This document shows positions 26,146 through 35,627 of a stretch of DNA of 64,000 nt, piece by piece. Origin of the DNA: an uncultured Flavobacteriaceae bacterium (GTDB lineage Bacteria; Bacteroidota; Bacteroidia; Flavobacteriales; Flavobacteriaceae); the NCBI GenBank assembly GCA_947487895.1, contig CANKYF010000011.1, positions 1 through 64,000 on the forward strand. The letters run 5' to 3'. The notes beneath the pieces are model-generated. The model was given only the letters and a program-made list of their open reading frames with translations. It did no database searches and was not told the DNA's origin. Position 1 is the stretch's first letter. The number at the start of each line of letters is the position of its first letter. The translations under genes and the position numbers were made by a program.

Positions 26146-26789
26146 AAAAAGCCTAAGTCAGAACTCGATTTATAAAATTATTAAAGACTCCAAAGGAGAT
26201 ATGTGGATAGGCACTTGGGCTGGCAGCGTTAATTATTTTGACAGGAGTTATGCTATTTTTGATAATATAATATCCGGTGATGGTGAGAATACGCTTAATT
26301 ACAATATTGTTAGTGGAATAGTTGAAGACCGATATGAAAATCTGTGGATAGAAACTGAAGGAGGAGGTATAAATTACTACGACAAGGAAAAAAAGAAGTT
26401 TACCTACTATTTGTATGATCCAAATGATGAAAAAAGTGTATCCTCCAACAACATAAAGTCAATACTAAAGGATAAAAAAGGAAATTTATGGATTGGGACT
26501 CATGATAATGGATTAAACTTTTTAGATACAGGTAAAACTACCATACAGTTTGAGAGAATTAATTCCCGTAATCAAAACTCAAAATTGCTCTCGAATTATA
26601 AAATTTTATCCTTGTTTAAAGATGCAAATGAAAATATTTGGATAGGAACGTTGGCCAGAGGGTTACTGTTATATGATACCAAATTAAAAATACTGCGAAA
26701 GATAGGTGATACCAATGAATCCATTCAATGCATTATTGCAGCAAGTGATCAAAACCAGATTATTATTGGAGAATCTGACGAATTGAAAA
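26146..26789 (+). repeat. Near-identical copy of an internal HTCC-gene segment
   Basis: This segment matches 44142-44785, codons about 316-528 of the HTCC gene, in the same orientation with only scattered substitutions (for example GGVNYF reads GSVNYF and WIGTEGG reads WIETEGG). Homology begins abruptly at AAAAAGCCTAAGTCAG just after the TlpA gene and ends at the shared sequence ATTGAAAA. Confidence 0.92.
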
Positions 26790-27079
26790 TGTTGACTCAA
26801 AACATGGCGACAGAATGGGCCAAACACAATATACAGATCAATGGTATTGGACCAGGTTATTTTGCGACCTCCCAAACAGAACCTATACGGGTAGATGGCC
26901 ATCCGTTCAATGAGTTTATATTGAACCGTACCCCTGCGGCCAAATGGGTAAACCCTGATGATCTTGCGGGAGCTACCATATTTTTGGCATCACGGGCAAG
27001 CGATTTTGTCAATGGGCATATTTTATATGTTGATGGTGGTATTTTGGCCACTATTGGTAAATCTTCCAGCGAAAATTAA
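26201..27079 (+). pseudogene. Chimeric pseudogene: HTCC propeller fragment fused to SDR C-terminus
   Basis: The 292-codon ORF is not a normal gene. Residues about 1-195 are reg-prop beta-propeller repeats copied from the HTCC, and residues about 196-292, from LKMLTQNMATEW to the end, are the C-terminal 98 residues of the SDR at 49.2 kb. The frame happens to stay open across the join. It lacks the HTCC signal peptide, kinase and DNA-binding parts and the SDR nucleotide-binding domain, its ATG is an internal Met of the donor, and no promoter is evident. I expect no enzymatic function. Confidence 0.9.
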
Positions 27080-27169
27080 CCAGTATGCCCACAATCTGTT
27101 TTTTAACTATTGCCCTTTTGGTTCTGTATATACAATAAAAAGAAGACAATTAGTTGAGGAACTACGCAG
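26782..27169 (+). repeat. Near-identical copy of the SDR 3' end and downstream region
   Basis: This matches 49726-50114 with a single-base deletion near 27140 and scattered substitutions, and it extends about 90 bp past the SDR stop codon. It ends inside the sequence that forms a terminator in the full copy, so the terminator is lost here. Confidence 0.9.
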
Positions 27170-27357
27170 TCAGGTTTTGGATTTAAAATATTTGATTTCT
27201 GTGTTGGATGCACCAACTAATACTGTTTTTCTTTTACATATTTTAACAGCTCTATTTGATTTAGGGTATCTATGGTGTCTTTTATCGTGCTTTATATTTA
27301 CTTGGATTAAGCAATCTCCTTGACATCAAGTTGATCAAAACCTTACACAATAAACAT

Positions 27358-27390
27358 ATCACCCTTTCATAGTGGCAATATACCCCTTTA
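27358..27390 (+). promoter_or_regulatory. Candidate HTCC operator: two ACCC(C)TTT half-sites
   Basis: ATCACCCTTT (ACCC at 27361) and TATACCCCTTT (ACCCC at 27382) are direct repeats spaced 21 bp, about two helical turns. The nearer one is 28 bp upstream of the -7 box. The same arrangement occurs before the BNR-4 gene at 38.1 kb. Assignment to the PUL HTCC is inferred from its AraC-type DNA-binding domain, which usually binds tandem sites. Confidence 0.5.
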
Positions 27391-27409
27391 AAAAGTTATA
27401 GGCTGTATC

Positions 27410-27417
27410 TAATTTTG
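27410..27417 (+). promoter_or_regulatory. -7 promoter box TAATTTTG of the PUL susC
   Basis: TAATTTTG matches TAnnTTTG exactly and lies 30 bp before the susC start codon, predicting a short leader. Confidence 0.55.
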
Positions 27418-27447
27418 GAGCATGATAACTAAACTCAATATTATTTT

Positions 27448-30336
27448 ATGAAAAAAAAGAACTCAATAATGAAACAAGTTGTATTTACTTGCTTCCTAAT
27501 GGTCATGTCTATGGCTGTGTTTGGTCAAAGTACCATAACAGGTTTAGTGACTTCCAGCAGTGACCAACAACCTTTACTCGGCGTTAACGTAGTCGTAAAA
27601 GGTACGACGACTGGAGCGGTTACTGATTTTGATGGAAATTATTCCATTACCGCTTCACCAGAAGATGTTTTGGTATTCAGTTTCATAGGTTACAAAACAA
27701 TTGAAAAGACTGTAGGAGACCAGAATGTGATTAATGTTGCATTGGATAGTGACTTAGAGCAACTGGCAGATGTTGTTGTAATCGGTTACGGGACCTCGAA
27801 AAAAACAGATCTTACCGGATCTATTGCTAGTATTTCAACCAAAGACTTTGAAAAACAACCTATAACAAGAACGGAAGACGCCTTACAGGCACGTGTTGCA
27901 GGGGTAAGTGTTCTAAGGAACTCCGGTGCTCCTGGGGGCAATATTAAAATACGAGTACGAGGTGCAAACTCTATTACTGGTAATAATGAACCTCTAGTGG
28001 TTATAGACGGTATTATAGGTGGGGATTTAAGCAGTTTAAATGCTAACGACATACAAAATATAGATGTATTGAAAGATGCTTCCGCAACTGCAATTTATGG
28101 TTCTAGGGGTGCAAATGGTGTGGTGCTTGTAACTACAAAGAAAGGTAGGTCAGGTGAACCCCAAGTAAATGTGGAATACTTTATATCTGTTTCTAGTGTT
28201 CCCAATAAAATCGATCTTTTATCACCAGAACAGTTTGTTCAATTAGCAGGTGATCCAGCAACTATTATTAACGGGGGAGCAGATTATCAAGACGAATATT
28301 TTGAAACCGCTATCACTAATAATGTTCAAGTTTCTGCAAGTGGCAAAGAAGGAAATCTAAATTACTATATTTCAGGAAATCTTGTGGACCAAGATGGTAT
28401 TATCTTAAATACGGGGTATGAAAGATATTCTTTGCGTAGTAACTTAAATGCACAATTAAGTGATAAATTGAAAGTAGGTCTTAATTTATTTGGATCAAAA
28501 GAAAACGCACTCAATTTAGTGCGTGGTGGTGCTGGAGCATCATCAGACCGCAGGGGAGGAATTGTCAACGTATTATCGTTTAACCCAGCTGTGAATGTTA
28601 GAGATACTGATGGAAATTATAATTTGCAGTCTTCATTTGGGTCTATTTTGGTGAATCCTATTGCTGTGCAGGAACAAAGGAACGGAGAATCGGTAGAAGA
28701 TCAATTTAACGCCAACTTAAATCTATCCTATGATATAAGCAATAATTTGAATTTCACGTTATTAGGGGGTGCTTCCTTGGCCCATTTTAACGAAGAAAGA
28801 TTTGAAGGTATACCCGCAGGGTCGCAAGTGCGAAACGGAAGGGCCTTTTTTAACTCCGTGAGGGATGCCGATTATCAGTTAAGTAATATATTGTCTTGGA
28901 ACAAAGATTTTGGTAATACAAAATTAAAGCTAACAGGTATATATGAGTTACAGTCTTCAGTTAGGAAATTAGAATCAATAAATTCTCAGGATTTTGCTCT
29001 TGCAGATCTAGAAAATGCCTTTTTTCTACTAGAATTAGGAGAATCCCAAAGTATTGGAGCTAATCAAATTAGCAGTTCAATTGAGTCATATGTGGCAAGA
29101 GCAGAGGTGAATTTTAACAATGATCTGTTAGTAACAGGAACGATCAGGGTAGATGAGTCATCAAGATTTAGAAAAGGTAATAGAACAGGGGTTTTCCCAT
29201 CTATTTCAGCTGCTTACAATCTTGGTCGCTATTTTTCAGACGAATCATTTATTAATAATGTAAAGTTAAGGGCTGGATATGGTGAAACAGGAAATCAGAA
29301 TATCGCTCCATTCTCTACGTTCCAGTCGTTGCGTACAACTTTTGGTTTTGGCTTTGACGGAGCATCAACATCTATAGGTTTGGGTAATAGTGGACTAGTA
29401 GATGAAGATTTGACTTGGGAAACTACAAGGCAGTTTAATGCAGGTGTTGATTTTAGGCTGGCAAATGGTCGTGTTAATTTAGCTGTAGATTGGTTCAAGA
29501 AAAATACAGTTGATTTGTTGTTGAATTTGCCCGTACCTCAGTTTAATGGTGGTGGTGTTATCCGAACCAACGTAGGAGAGGTTGAAAATACCGGGGTTGA
29601 TGTTAGTATTTCTGCTGTTATCGTAAATAACGAAAACTTTAGTTGGAATTCAAATTTGACCATGTCTACTGTTAGCAACGAGGTTATAGACTTAGGAGGG
29701 TTAGACCAAATATTGACTGCTCCTTCAGGAATTAACCCTGGAGGTAATACAGGTAATTTCTACATCATTGAAGAAGGAGAGCCTTTAGGTAACTTTTTTG
29801 GATTTGAATATTTAGGTGCAGATGCTAATGGTGTGGCACAATATTCTGAGGAGCAGAGTGTAATAGGTAATGGTATCCCAAATTTTACATGGGGTTTAAA
29901 TAATACATTGACCTATAAAAATTTCGATTTGAACGTTCTTTTGAGAGGGGTTCATGGTTATGATGTCTTAAACGCTACCAGAGGAATCATATCTTTGGGA
30001 GGGGGAGATGTTACTGTTCCAACAAGTGTGGATATACTAGATCCCAATAACCCTACATCTGGTGACAATAGAATTAGCTCTACCAGATACATTGAAGATG
30101 GTAGCTTTATTAGGTTAAGTAACCTATCTCTAGGGTATAACTTTCCAGACATCAAAGGATTCGATTCTTTGAAAGTTTATATAAGTGGGCAAAATTTGTT
30201 CACTATAACAGACTATACCGGGTTCGATCCAGAGGTGTCATCTTCAAGTAGCTCCTCAGATTCAACTCCTTCTTTAGATTTTGGCGCGTTACCAAATCCA
30301 AGAACATTTACCTTGGGACTTAATATTGGTTTTTAA
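27448..30336 (+). CDS. susC: SusC/RagA TonB-dependent receptor of the PUL
   Basis: A 962-residue SusC. The signal peptide ends VFGQ, then a carboxypeptidase-regulatory-like domain (about 28-110, with GVNVVVKGTTTGAVTDFDGNYSI), the TonB-box/plug region (about 112-235, VVIGYGTSKKTDLTGSI and DVLKDASATAIYGSRGANGVVLV) and the 22-strand barrel. It has no STN domain, so unlike the receptor at 11 kb it is not expected to signal through FecR; the HTCC should regulate it instead. It imports oligosaccharides with the adjacent SusD. It is the first gene of the PUL, behind a clear promoter. Confidence 0.96.
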   Translation: MKKKNSIMKQVVFTCFLMVMSMAVFGQSTITGLVTSSSDQQPLLGVNVVVKGTTTGAVTDFDGNYSITASPEDVLVFSFIGYKTIEKTVGDQNVINVALDSDLEQLADVVVIGYGTSKKTDLTGSIASISTKDFEKQPITRTEDALQARVAGVSVLRNSGAPGGNIKIRVRGANSITGNNEPLVVIDGIIGGDLSSLNANDIQNIDVLKDASATAIYGSRGANGVVLVTTKKGRSGEPQVNVEYFISVSSVPNKIDLLSPEQFVQLAGDPATIINGGADYQDEYFETAITNNVQVSASGKEGNLNYYISGNLVDQDGIILNTGYERYSLRSNLNAQLSDKLKVGLNLFGSKENALNLVRGGAGASSDRRGGIVNVLSFNPAVNVRDTDGNYNLQSSFGSILVNPIAVQEQRNGESVEDQFNANLNLSYDISNNLNFTLLGGASLAHFNEERFEGIPAGSQVRNGRAFFNSVRDADYQLSNILSWNKDFGNTKLKLTGIYELQSSVRKLESINSQDFALADLENAFFLLELGESQSIGANQISSSIESYVARAEVNFNNDLLVTGTIRVDESSRFRKGNRTGVFPSISAAYNLGRYFSDESFINNVKLRAGYGETGNQNIAPFSTFQSLRTTFGFGFDGASTSIGLGNSGLVDEDLTWETTRQFNAGVDFRLANGRVNLAVDWFKKNTVDLLLNLPVPQFNGGGVIRTNVGEVENTGVDVSISAVIVNNENFSWNSNLTMSTVSNEVIDLGGLDQILTAPSGINPGGNTGNFYIIEEGEPLGNFFGFEYLGADANGVAQYSEEQSVIGNGIPNFTWGLNNTLTYKNFDLNVLLRGVHGYDVLNATRGIISLGGGDVTVPTSVDILDPNNPTSGDNRISSTRYIEDGSFIRLSNLSLGYNFPDIKGFDSLKVYISGQNLFTITDYTGFDPEVSSSSSSSDSTPSLDFGALPNPRTFTLGLNIGF

Positions 30337-30345
30337 AAAAATAAA

Positions 30346-31896
30346 ATGAAAAATAAAATGAAAAGTAAAATGAGAAATTATCGGTTTAAGATTAAATTCT
30401 GTCTAGTTTTTGTTTCATTAGCTACGGTGTTTTCGTGTGCTGATTTAGAAGAAGATCCGTCTGAGGTCTTGCTTGCTCCAACTGCTTTGAATAGTGAAGC
30501 AGCGTTGTCGGCTTTGAACACGGGTATGTACAACCGCTTAGTCAATGGGTCAACGGGTGTAGCCCGTACATCATTTCATATTGCAGCCTTTGGCGGTGAT
30601 GATATTACCACCCATAGTGGAAGTAATAAAATAGGTTTTAGAGAGTCAGATTGGAGGCGACAAACTCCAAACTCATCATTCAACACAACCTATAGAGCCT
30701 GTTACGGTGTAATAACCATTGCAAATACTGCTATAGATGCAAGGGATAATATTGAAGGAAATCAACAGGCAATAGATAGGCTTATAGGAGAAGCTTTTTT
30801 TATGCGGGCATTTTGCTATTTAACGTTGACAAGGACCTATGGAAGAGTACCTATTCAAATAGAATCCAATTCCAATGCACAATTGTCCAGAGGGTCTTTT
30901 GAAGAAATCTATGCCCAGATTGAATCAGATTTCCAACAAGCTGAACTTTTACTTCCAGATGTGTACCCAAATGTACCGGCAGTAGGTGCTAGACCTAGTA
31001 AAGGAGCTGCATCCGCTATGCTTTCTAGGTTATATATGCATTGGGCGGGATTCCCACTCAATGATACAAGTAGATATGCGATGGCCGCTAGTAAGGCAAA
31101 AGAGGTAATTGATAATGCAGCGCTGTATGGTTATGCTTTATCACCAGATTTTAGATCCATGTTTACCGTTGGGGGTAGATTCGCACATGATGAGGGAGTC
31201 TTTACAATGGTTTTCTGTAATACATGTGATCGTCGTGCACCAAATAGATTAACCGGTCGTCTTGGGCTAACTGCTGAAGCTGGCGGTTGGGAAGAAACTT
31301 TTGGGGAAATCGCTTTCTTTGAAGATTTTGAAAGTGCCGCAACAGAAGATGGGACGCTTCAACGTTTTAACGACACCTATATTCTAGAACAGATACCAAG
31401 GGGTAGTAATCCTATAGGTGCAGAGTGGAGAAACTTTGCAGATCCCCATCCTATTTTTAGAAAGATTGTAGGAGATTTTGATGAGGGTGTTCTAAATACT
31501 ACTACCAGTGATATGAACTACTACTTTATGAGATACGCTGAGGTCTTATTGAATTATGCAGAAGCTTCCGGTAGATCAGGAAACGTAACTGCGGACGCGT
31601 GGGCTGCTTTGAATGCGGTTCGTTCAAGAGCTGGAGCCACCGTTGATTTAACTGCTGCTGATGGTGCTATTGAAGAATTGGCATTTACAGAAAGAAAATG
31701 GGAATTCGCAGGAGAATTCCAGAGATGGTATGATTTAGTTAGAATGGATAGGGTTGTCGAGGCATTTGCCAACAGATCTCCAGATGAAATTGTAGATACG
31801 GCCAATAGTACCACTCCGGCTACGGATGGCGAATTTTTATACTTTAACCCAATTCCACAATCAGAATTGGACGTTGCCCCACAACTTAACAATTAA
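30346..31896 (+). CDS. susD: SusD/RagB-family lipoprotein of the PUL
   Basis: A 516-residue SusD with a lipoprotein signal ending TVFSC after several alternative Met codons. The N-terminal SusD-like domain contains NSEAALSALNTGMYNRL; the helical core contains IGEAFFMRAFCYLTLTRTYGRVPI and SKGAASAMLSRLYMHWAG; the C-terminal RagB part contains MRYAEVLLNYAEASGRSG and FTERKWEFAGEFQRWYDLVRMDR. It would bind the polysaccharide at the surface and close over the SusC channel. It lies 9 bp after susC and is followed by a strong terminator, so the two form one transcript. Confidence 0.95.
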   Translation: MKNKMKSKMRNYRFKIKFCLVFVSLATVFSCADLEEDPSEVLLAPTALNSEAALSALNTGMYNRLVNGSTGVARTSFHIAAFGGDDITTHSGSNKIGFRESDWRRQTPNSSFNTTYRACYGVITIANTAIDARDNIEGNQQAIDRLIGEAFFMRAFCYLTLTRTYGRVPIQIESNSNAQLSRGSFEEIYAQIESDFQQAELLLPDVYPNVPAVGARPSKGAASAMLSRLYMHWAGFPLNDTSRYAMAASKAKEVIDNAALYGYALSPDFRSMFTVGGRFAHDEGVFTMVFCNTCDRRAPNRLTGRLGLTAEAGGWEETFGEIAFFEDFESAATEDGTLQRFNDTYILEQIPRGSNPIGAEWRNFADPHPIFRKIVGDFDEGVLNTTTSDMNYYFMRYAEVLLNYAEASGRSGNVTADAWAALNAVRSRAGATVDLTAADGAIEELAFTERKWEFAGEFQRWYDLVRMDRVVEAFANRSPDEIVDTANSTTPATDGEFLYFNPIPQSELDVAPQLNN

Positions 31897-31931
31897 GTTT
31901 AAAACTGTTTTTTTGTTAGATTTAGTTAATT

Positions 31932-31966
31932 TTGCCCTCTATTCATATGAATAGAGGGCTTTTTAG
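31932..31966 (+). terminator. Strong terminator after susCD
   Basis: GCCCTCTATTCATATGAATAGAGGGC is a perfect 26-bp palindrome followed by TTTTT. It ends the susC-susD transcript. Confidence 0.85.
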
Positions 31967-32182
31967 GCAGTAGGCTTATAGTTCTTTTGTCTATAAGGGA
32001 TGCTACGATAGTTGGACAATTTCTAGTTTCACCAATTCTGTGTTTAGTGCCTATTAGTTAATATCAAAAAAGAAAGTTAGTATCGTGGTTTGTGATTGGA
32101 GTTCCCTTTTTTTGAGTATATCCATTGATTTTGTATCAACAGCATATTCTTGAGTATCGGATAACAACAAGTATAGGATAGG

Positions 32183-32190
32183 TAGCTTTG
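32183..32190 (+). promoter_or_regulatory. -7 promoter box TAGCTTTG
   Basis: TAGCTTTG matches TAnnTTTG and lies about 100 bp before the FG-GAP gene start. The other 280 bp of this 31.9-32.3 kb gap hold no gene. A single ACACCCTTT sequence at 32233 resembles one half-site but lacks a partner and is downstream of the box. Confidence 0.4.
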
Positions 32191-32293
32191 CGATTACGCG
32201 TGAGGTGCAGGTCTAATAAAGGACAAGAATGACACCCTTTTTTAAAGTGCAGATATAGATATAGTGGATAAACAAATAAATTACATAAGGACA

Positions 32294-35200
32294 ATGACAA
32301 CTAGAGTAAATATGATACCGCTTATCTACGCGTTGGTTTTGTTTGGTATAGCTTCTTGTAAAAAGGAGGCTAATACAACCAAAACCACAGAAAAGCTTTT
32401 TGTAGAAATTGAGGCAAGTGTTTCTGGTGTGAATTTTGTAAATCAAATTATAGAAACAGAAGAGTTTAACTACTATAACTATATATATGCATACAATGGT
32501 GGGGGTGTTGCAACTGCTGATTTTAATAATGATGGATTGTTGGACCTATTTTTTACAGCTAATATATCTGGGAGTAAACTGTATGTGAACAAAGGGAATT
32601 TTAAGTTTCAGGATATCACAGCAACATCCAATATAGAAAATAAAGAAGGGTTTCATACAGGGACAGCCATAGTTGACATCAATAATGATGGGTATGCAGA
32701 CATATACGTCTGTAGGGCCGGTTGGTTTAATGACCCTAAAAAACTAAAGAATCTTTTATATATCAACAATAAAGATTTAACATTTACAGAGGCAGCTGCG
32801 GATTATGGACTTGCTGATGAAAACCGTACCATCGCCGCTACTTTTTTTGACTATGATAATGATGGTGATCTAGATGTGTATTTGGCCAATGCACCCATTA
32901 CTACAAAAGATTATAAGACTATTCAAGATCTTAAGGTAGTTGCTGCAGATCCAAAAACACCTACCCTTTTAGGTAGTGACAAACTATATAAAAACAATGG
33001 CGCAAATAATTTCGAAGATGTATCAATAAAGGCAGGCATATTTCCCGATAGGGCGTTTGGACTCAACCCTCAAGTTGGAGATTTAAATAACGATGGCTGG
33101 TTGGATATTTATGTGAGCAATGACTTTAACATGCCAGATTTTGCTTATATGAATAATGGTGATGGCACGTTCAGCGATAAAAGAGAAGAGCTGCTAAAGC
33201 ATATGTCATTTTATAGCATGGGAAGTGATATTGCAGATATAAATAATGATGGCAGTAATGATATGGTGGTATTGGATATGAACCCTGAAGACTACATACG
33301 TTCCAAAACAACCATGTCCATGACGCCGATCAGCAAGTTTTGGGAAATGTTGGATAAAGGATACCATTATCAATATATGCATAATGTATTGCAGTTGAAC
33401 AACAACAATGGCACATTCAGCGAAATGGCAAATATGTCTGGAATTGCCAACACAGACTGGAGTTGGGCGCCCCTGTTGGCAGACTTTGATTTAGACGGGT
33501 ATGTAGATTTGTACGTTACCAATGGTGTGTACAGGGATGTTATAGATAAAGACAGCAATAGGAACATACTGTATCAAATACGTAAAAAAGGCAAAAAACC
33601 CACTTCTATCGAGTATTTAGAGTACACCCAAAAACTGCCCCAGCAAAAATTGAGTAACTATTTTTTCAAGAACAATGGAGACCTTACTTTTTCTAATAAC
33701 TCCACAGAATGGGCAGATATAAAGCCAACGTTTTCCAATGGGGCTGTATATGCAGATTTGGATAATGATGGTGATTTGGATATCATCACCAATAACATAA
33801 ACGATGAGGCCACCTTATTCAAAAACAATGCGATTGAATTAGACAAAGGCAATTATGTACATTTTCAATTTACGGGTACCAAAAAAAACAGAAATGGAAT
33901 TGGGACAAAAGTCACATTGTATTTTGAAGATGGCAGCTTGCAGACCAGGCAGCTCATTACCTCAAGGGGGTACTTGTCATCAGGATCCAATAAGGTGCAT
34001 TTTGGCTTTTCTAAAAAAGCACGTATCCGCAAAGCCATGATACAATGGACAGATGGTAAGGTGCAACAGTTGGATATAGTACCAAACCAATTGCACCATA
34101 TAAAATATGAAGATGCCACAGCAGTAAACAATAAAACACAAGCAATTGCAAAACTATTTAAGGAAGCTGAATTCAATTTTAAGCATATTGATAGTGTTTT
34201 TAATGACTTTCAAATACAGTTGCTTTTACCGCAAAAATTATCGCAACTGGGACCAGCGGTTGCCACTACGGATGTCAATAATGATGGGATTGATGACCTA
34301 TACTTGGGGGGTGGGTATAGTCAGTCAGGACAATTGCTGTTAGGAACCCCTAACGGTACATTTATCAATAAAGAGGTAGTCGATTTTGTTTCAGATAGCA
34401 AACATGAAGATATTGGAGCCGCTTTTTTTGATGCAGATAGTGATGGTGATCAAGACCTATACGTAGTAAGCGGTAGTTATGAATTTGGGGAGAAGAATCA
34501 GCTTTTGGAAGATAGATTGTACATAAATGACGGGAATGGTCATTTTGTTCGAGATTATGGAGCATTGCCCTTTTTCAATGAATCAGGTTCAGTAGTTGTG
34601 CCGGCAGATTATGATGCAGATGGTGACATGGATCTTTTTGTGGGAGGTAGGCAAGTTCCTGGTAAATATCCAAGCCCTCCCGTGAGTTATATTTTAGAAA
34701 ACAGAAAAGGAAAGTTTTCCATTGTAACAAAGCAAATAGCTCCAGATTTAGAACGTATTGGTATGGTTACGGATGCCAAATGGGAAGATATTGATATCGA
34801 TGGTGATTTGGACTTGATAGTTACAGGAGAATGGATGGGTATTGAGGTTTTTACAAATAAGGAAGGAGTTTTGCTTAAAGAAGAAAAGTATGGAAACTTG
34901 TCAAATACCGTTGGCTGGTGGAATAAAATACACGTAGAAGATGTTGATGGCGATGGGGACAAGGATATCATTGCTGGCAATTTTGGCTTGAACAGCAAAC
35001 ATCGTGCAACAAAGAAAAAACCATTTCATGTGTACGCAAAAGACTTTGATGACAATGGTACAGTTGATATATTCTTGGCCAAATACTATAAAGACAAGCA
35101 GGTGCCCGTTAGAGGCAAAAGTTGCACAACACAACAAATGCCTTACATAAAGGAAAAGATAAAAACCTATCAAGAATTTGCAGGTAGCGATATACAAGGC

Positions 35201-35614
35201 ATACTAGGTGTGAATATTGATAAAGCTTTGCATTTAGAGGCCACGGAGTTCAGATCCGGAGTATTTCTAAATGATGGGGGCAACAATTTTGAATTTGACC
35301 CTTTTCCCAATACGTGCCAAACAGCCCCTATAAATAGTATCCTTTTTGATGACTATGATGATGATGGTTTTAAAGACATGCTATTGGCGGGTAACAATCA
35401 TCAACTAGAAATAGAAACAACCAGAAACGACGCCGGAATCGGCGCGTTTTTAAAGGGTAACGTTAATGGAGAGTTTACTTATATAGTAAATAACAATACG
35501 GGCTTTTTCGCGGATAAAGATGTTAGAAACATGATAGCAATTACCACCTTAAAAGGGGAAGGCGTACTAGTAATCAATAACAATGGTAAACACCAACTAT
35601 TTTTAACCAAGTAA
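32294..35614 (+). CDS. FG-GAP/VCBS repeat lipoprotein with ASPIC/UnbV domain
   Basis: A surface lipoprotein of about 1106 residues. I prefer ATG 32294, which gives a normal signal ending FGIASC; the ORF opens ten codons earlier. Many FG-GAP/VCBS propeller repeats with calcium-loop motifs are visible (DFNNDGLLDLFF, DINNDGYADIYV, DYDNDGDLDVYL, DVDGDGDKDIIA). A central ASPIC/UnbV segment lies at about 535-615 (GIGTKVTLYFEDGS...GKVQQLDI). Such proteins are frequent in Bacteroidota PULs downstream of susCD and are thought to bind or present carbohydrate; no catalytic function can be assigned. It is co-transcribed with the heparinase-like gene 13 bp downstream. Confidence 0.9.
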   Translation: MTTRVNMIPLIYALVLFGIASCKKEANTTKTTEKLFVEIEASVSGVNFVNQIIETEEFNYYNYIYAYNGGGVATADFNNDGLLDLFFTANISGSKLYVNKGNFKFQDITATSNIENKEGFHTGTAIVDINNDGYADIYVCRAGWFNDPKKLKNLLYINNKDLTFTEAAADYGLADENRTIAATFFDYDNDGDLDVYLANAPITTKDYKTIQDLKVVAADPKTPTLLGSDKLYKNNGANNFEDVSIKAGIFPDRAFGLNPQVGDLNNDGWLDIYVSNDFNMPDFAYMNNGDGTFSDKREELLKHMSFYSMGSDIADINNDGSNDMVVLDMNPEDYIRSKTTMSMTPISKFWEMLDKGYHYQYMHNVLQLNNNNGTFSEMANMSGIANTDWSWAPLLADFDLDGYVDLYVTNGVYRDVIDKDSNRNILYQIRKKGKKPTSIEYLEYTQKLPQQKLSNYFFKNNGDLTFSNNSTEWADIKPTFSNGAVYADLDNDGDLDIITNNINDEATLFKNNAIELDKGNYVHFQFTGTKKNRNGIGTKVTLYFEDGSLQTRQLITSRGYLSSGSNKVHFGFSKKARIRKAMIQWTDGKVQQLDIVPNQLHHIKYEDATAVNNKTQAIAKLFKEAEFNFKHIDSVFNDFQIQLLLPQKLSQLGPAVATTDVNNDGIDDLYLGGGYSQSGQLLLGTPNGTFINKEVVDFVSDSKHEDIGAAFFDADSDGDQDLYVVSGSYEFGEKNQLLEDRLYINDGNGHFVRDYGALPFFNESGSVVVPADYDADGDMDLFVGGRQVPGKYPSPPVSYILENRKGKFSIVTKQIAPDLERIGMVTDAKWEDIDIDGDLDLIVTGEWMGIEVFTNKEGVLLKEEKYGNLSNTVGWWNKIHVEDVDGDGDKDIIAGNFGLNSKHRATKKKPFHVYAKDFDDNGTVDIFLAKYYKDKQVPVRGKSCTTQQMPYIKEKIKTYQEFAGSDIQGILGVNIDKALHLEATEFRSGVFLNDGGNNFEFDPFPNTCQTAPINSILFDDYDDDGFKDMLLAGNNHQLEIETTRNDAGIGAFLKGNVNGEFTYIVNNNTGFFADKDVRNMIAITTLKGEGVLVINNNGKHQLFLTK

Positions 35615-35627
35615 AAAATTAAAAAGA

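Larger units (their letters stand above)
27170..27447. other. Promoter region of the PUL susC
   Basis: No gene is supported here. The 121-codon ORF that begins inside the SDR copy is a shadow. The last 90 bp hold two ACCC-type half-sites and a -7 box, annotated separately. Confidence 0.6.

Noticed and set aside
26958-27323. 121-codon ORF overlapping the chimeric pseudogene
   Set aside because: It is a shadow frame of the SDR copy that runs on into non-coding sequence; the matching frame in the intact SDR gene (49902-50090) is also a shadow.
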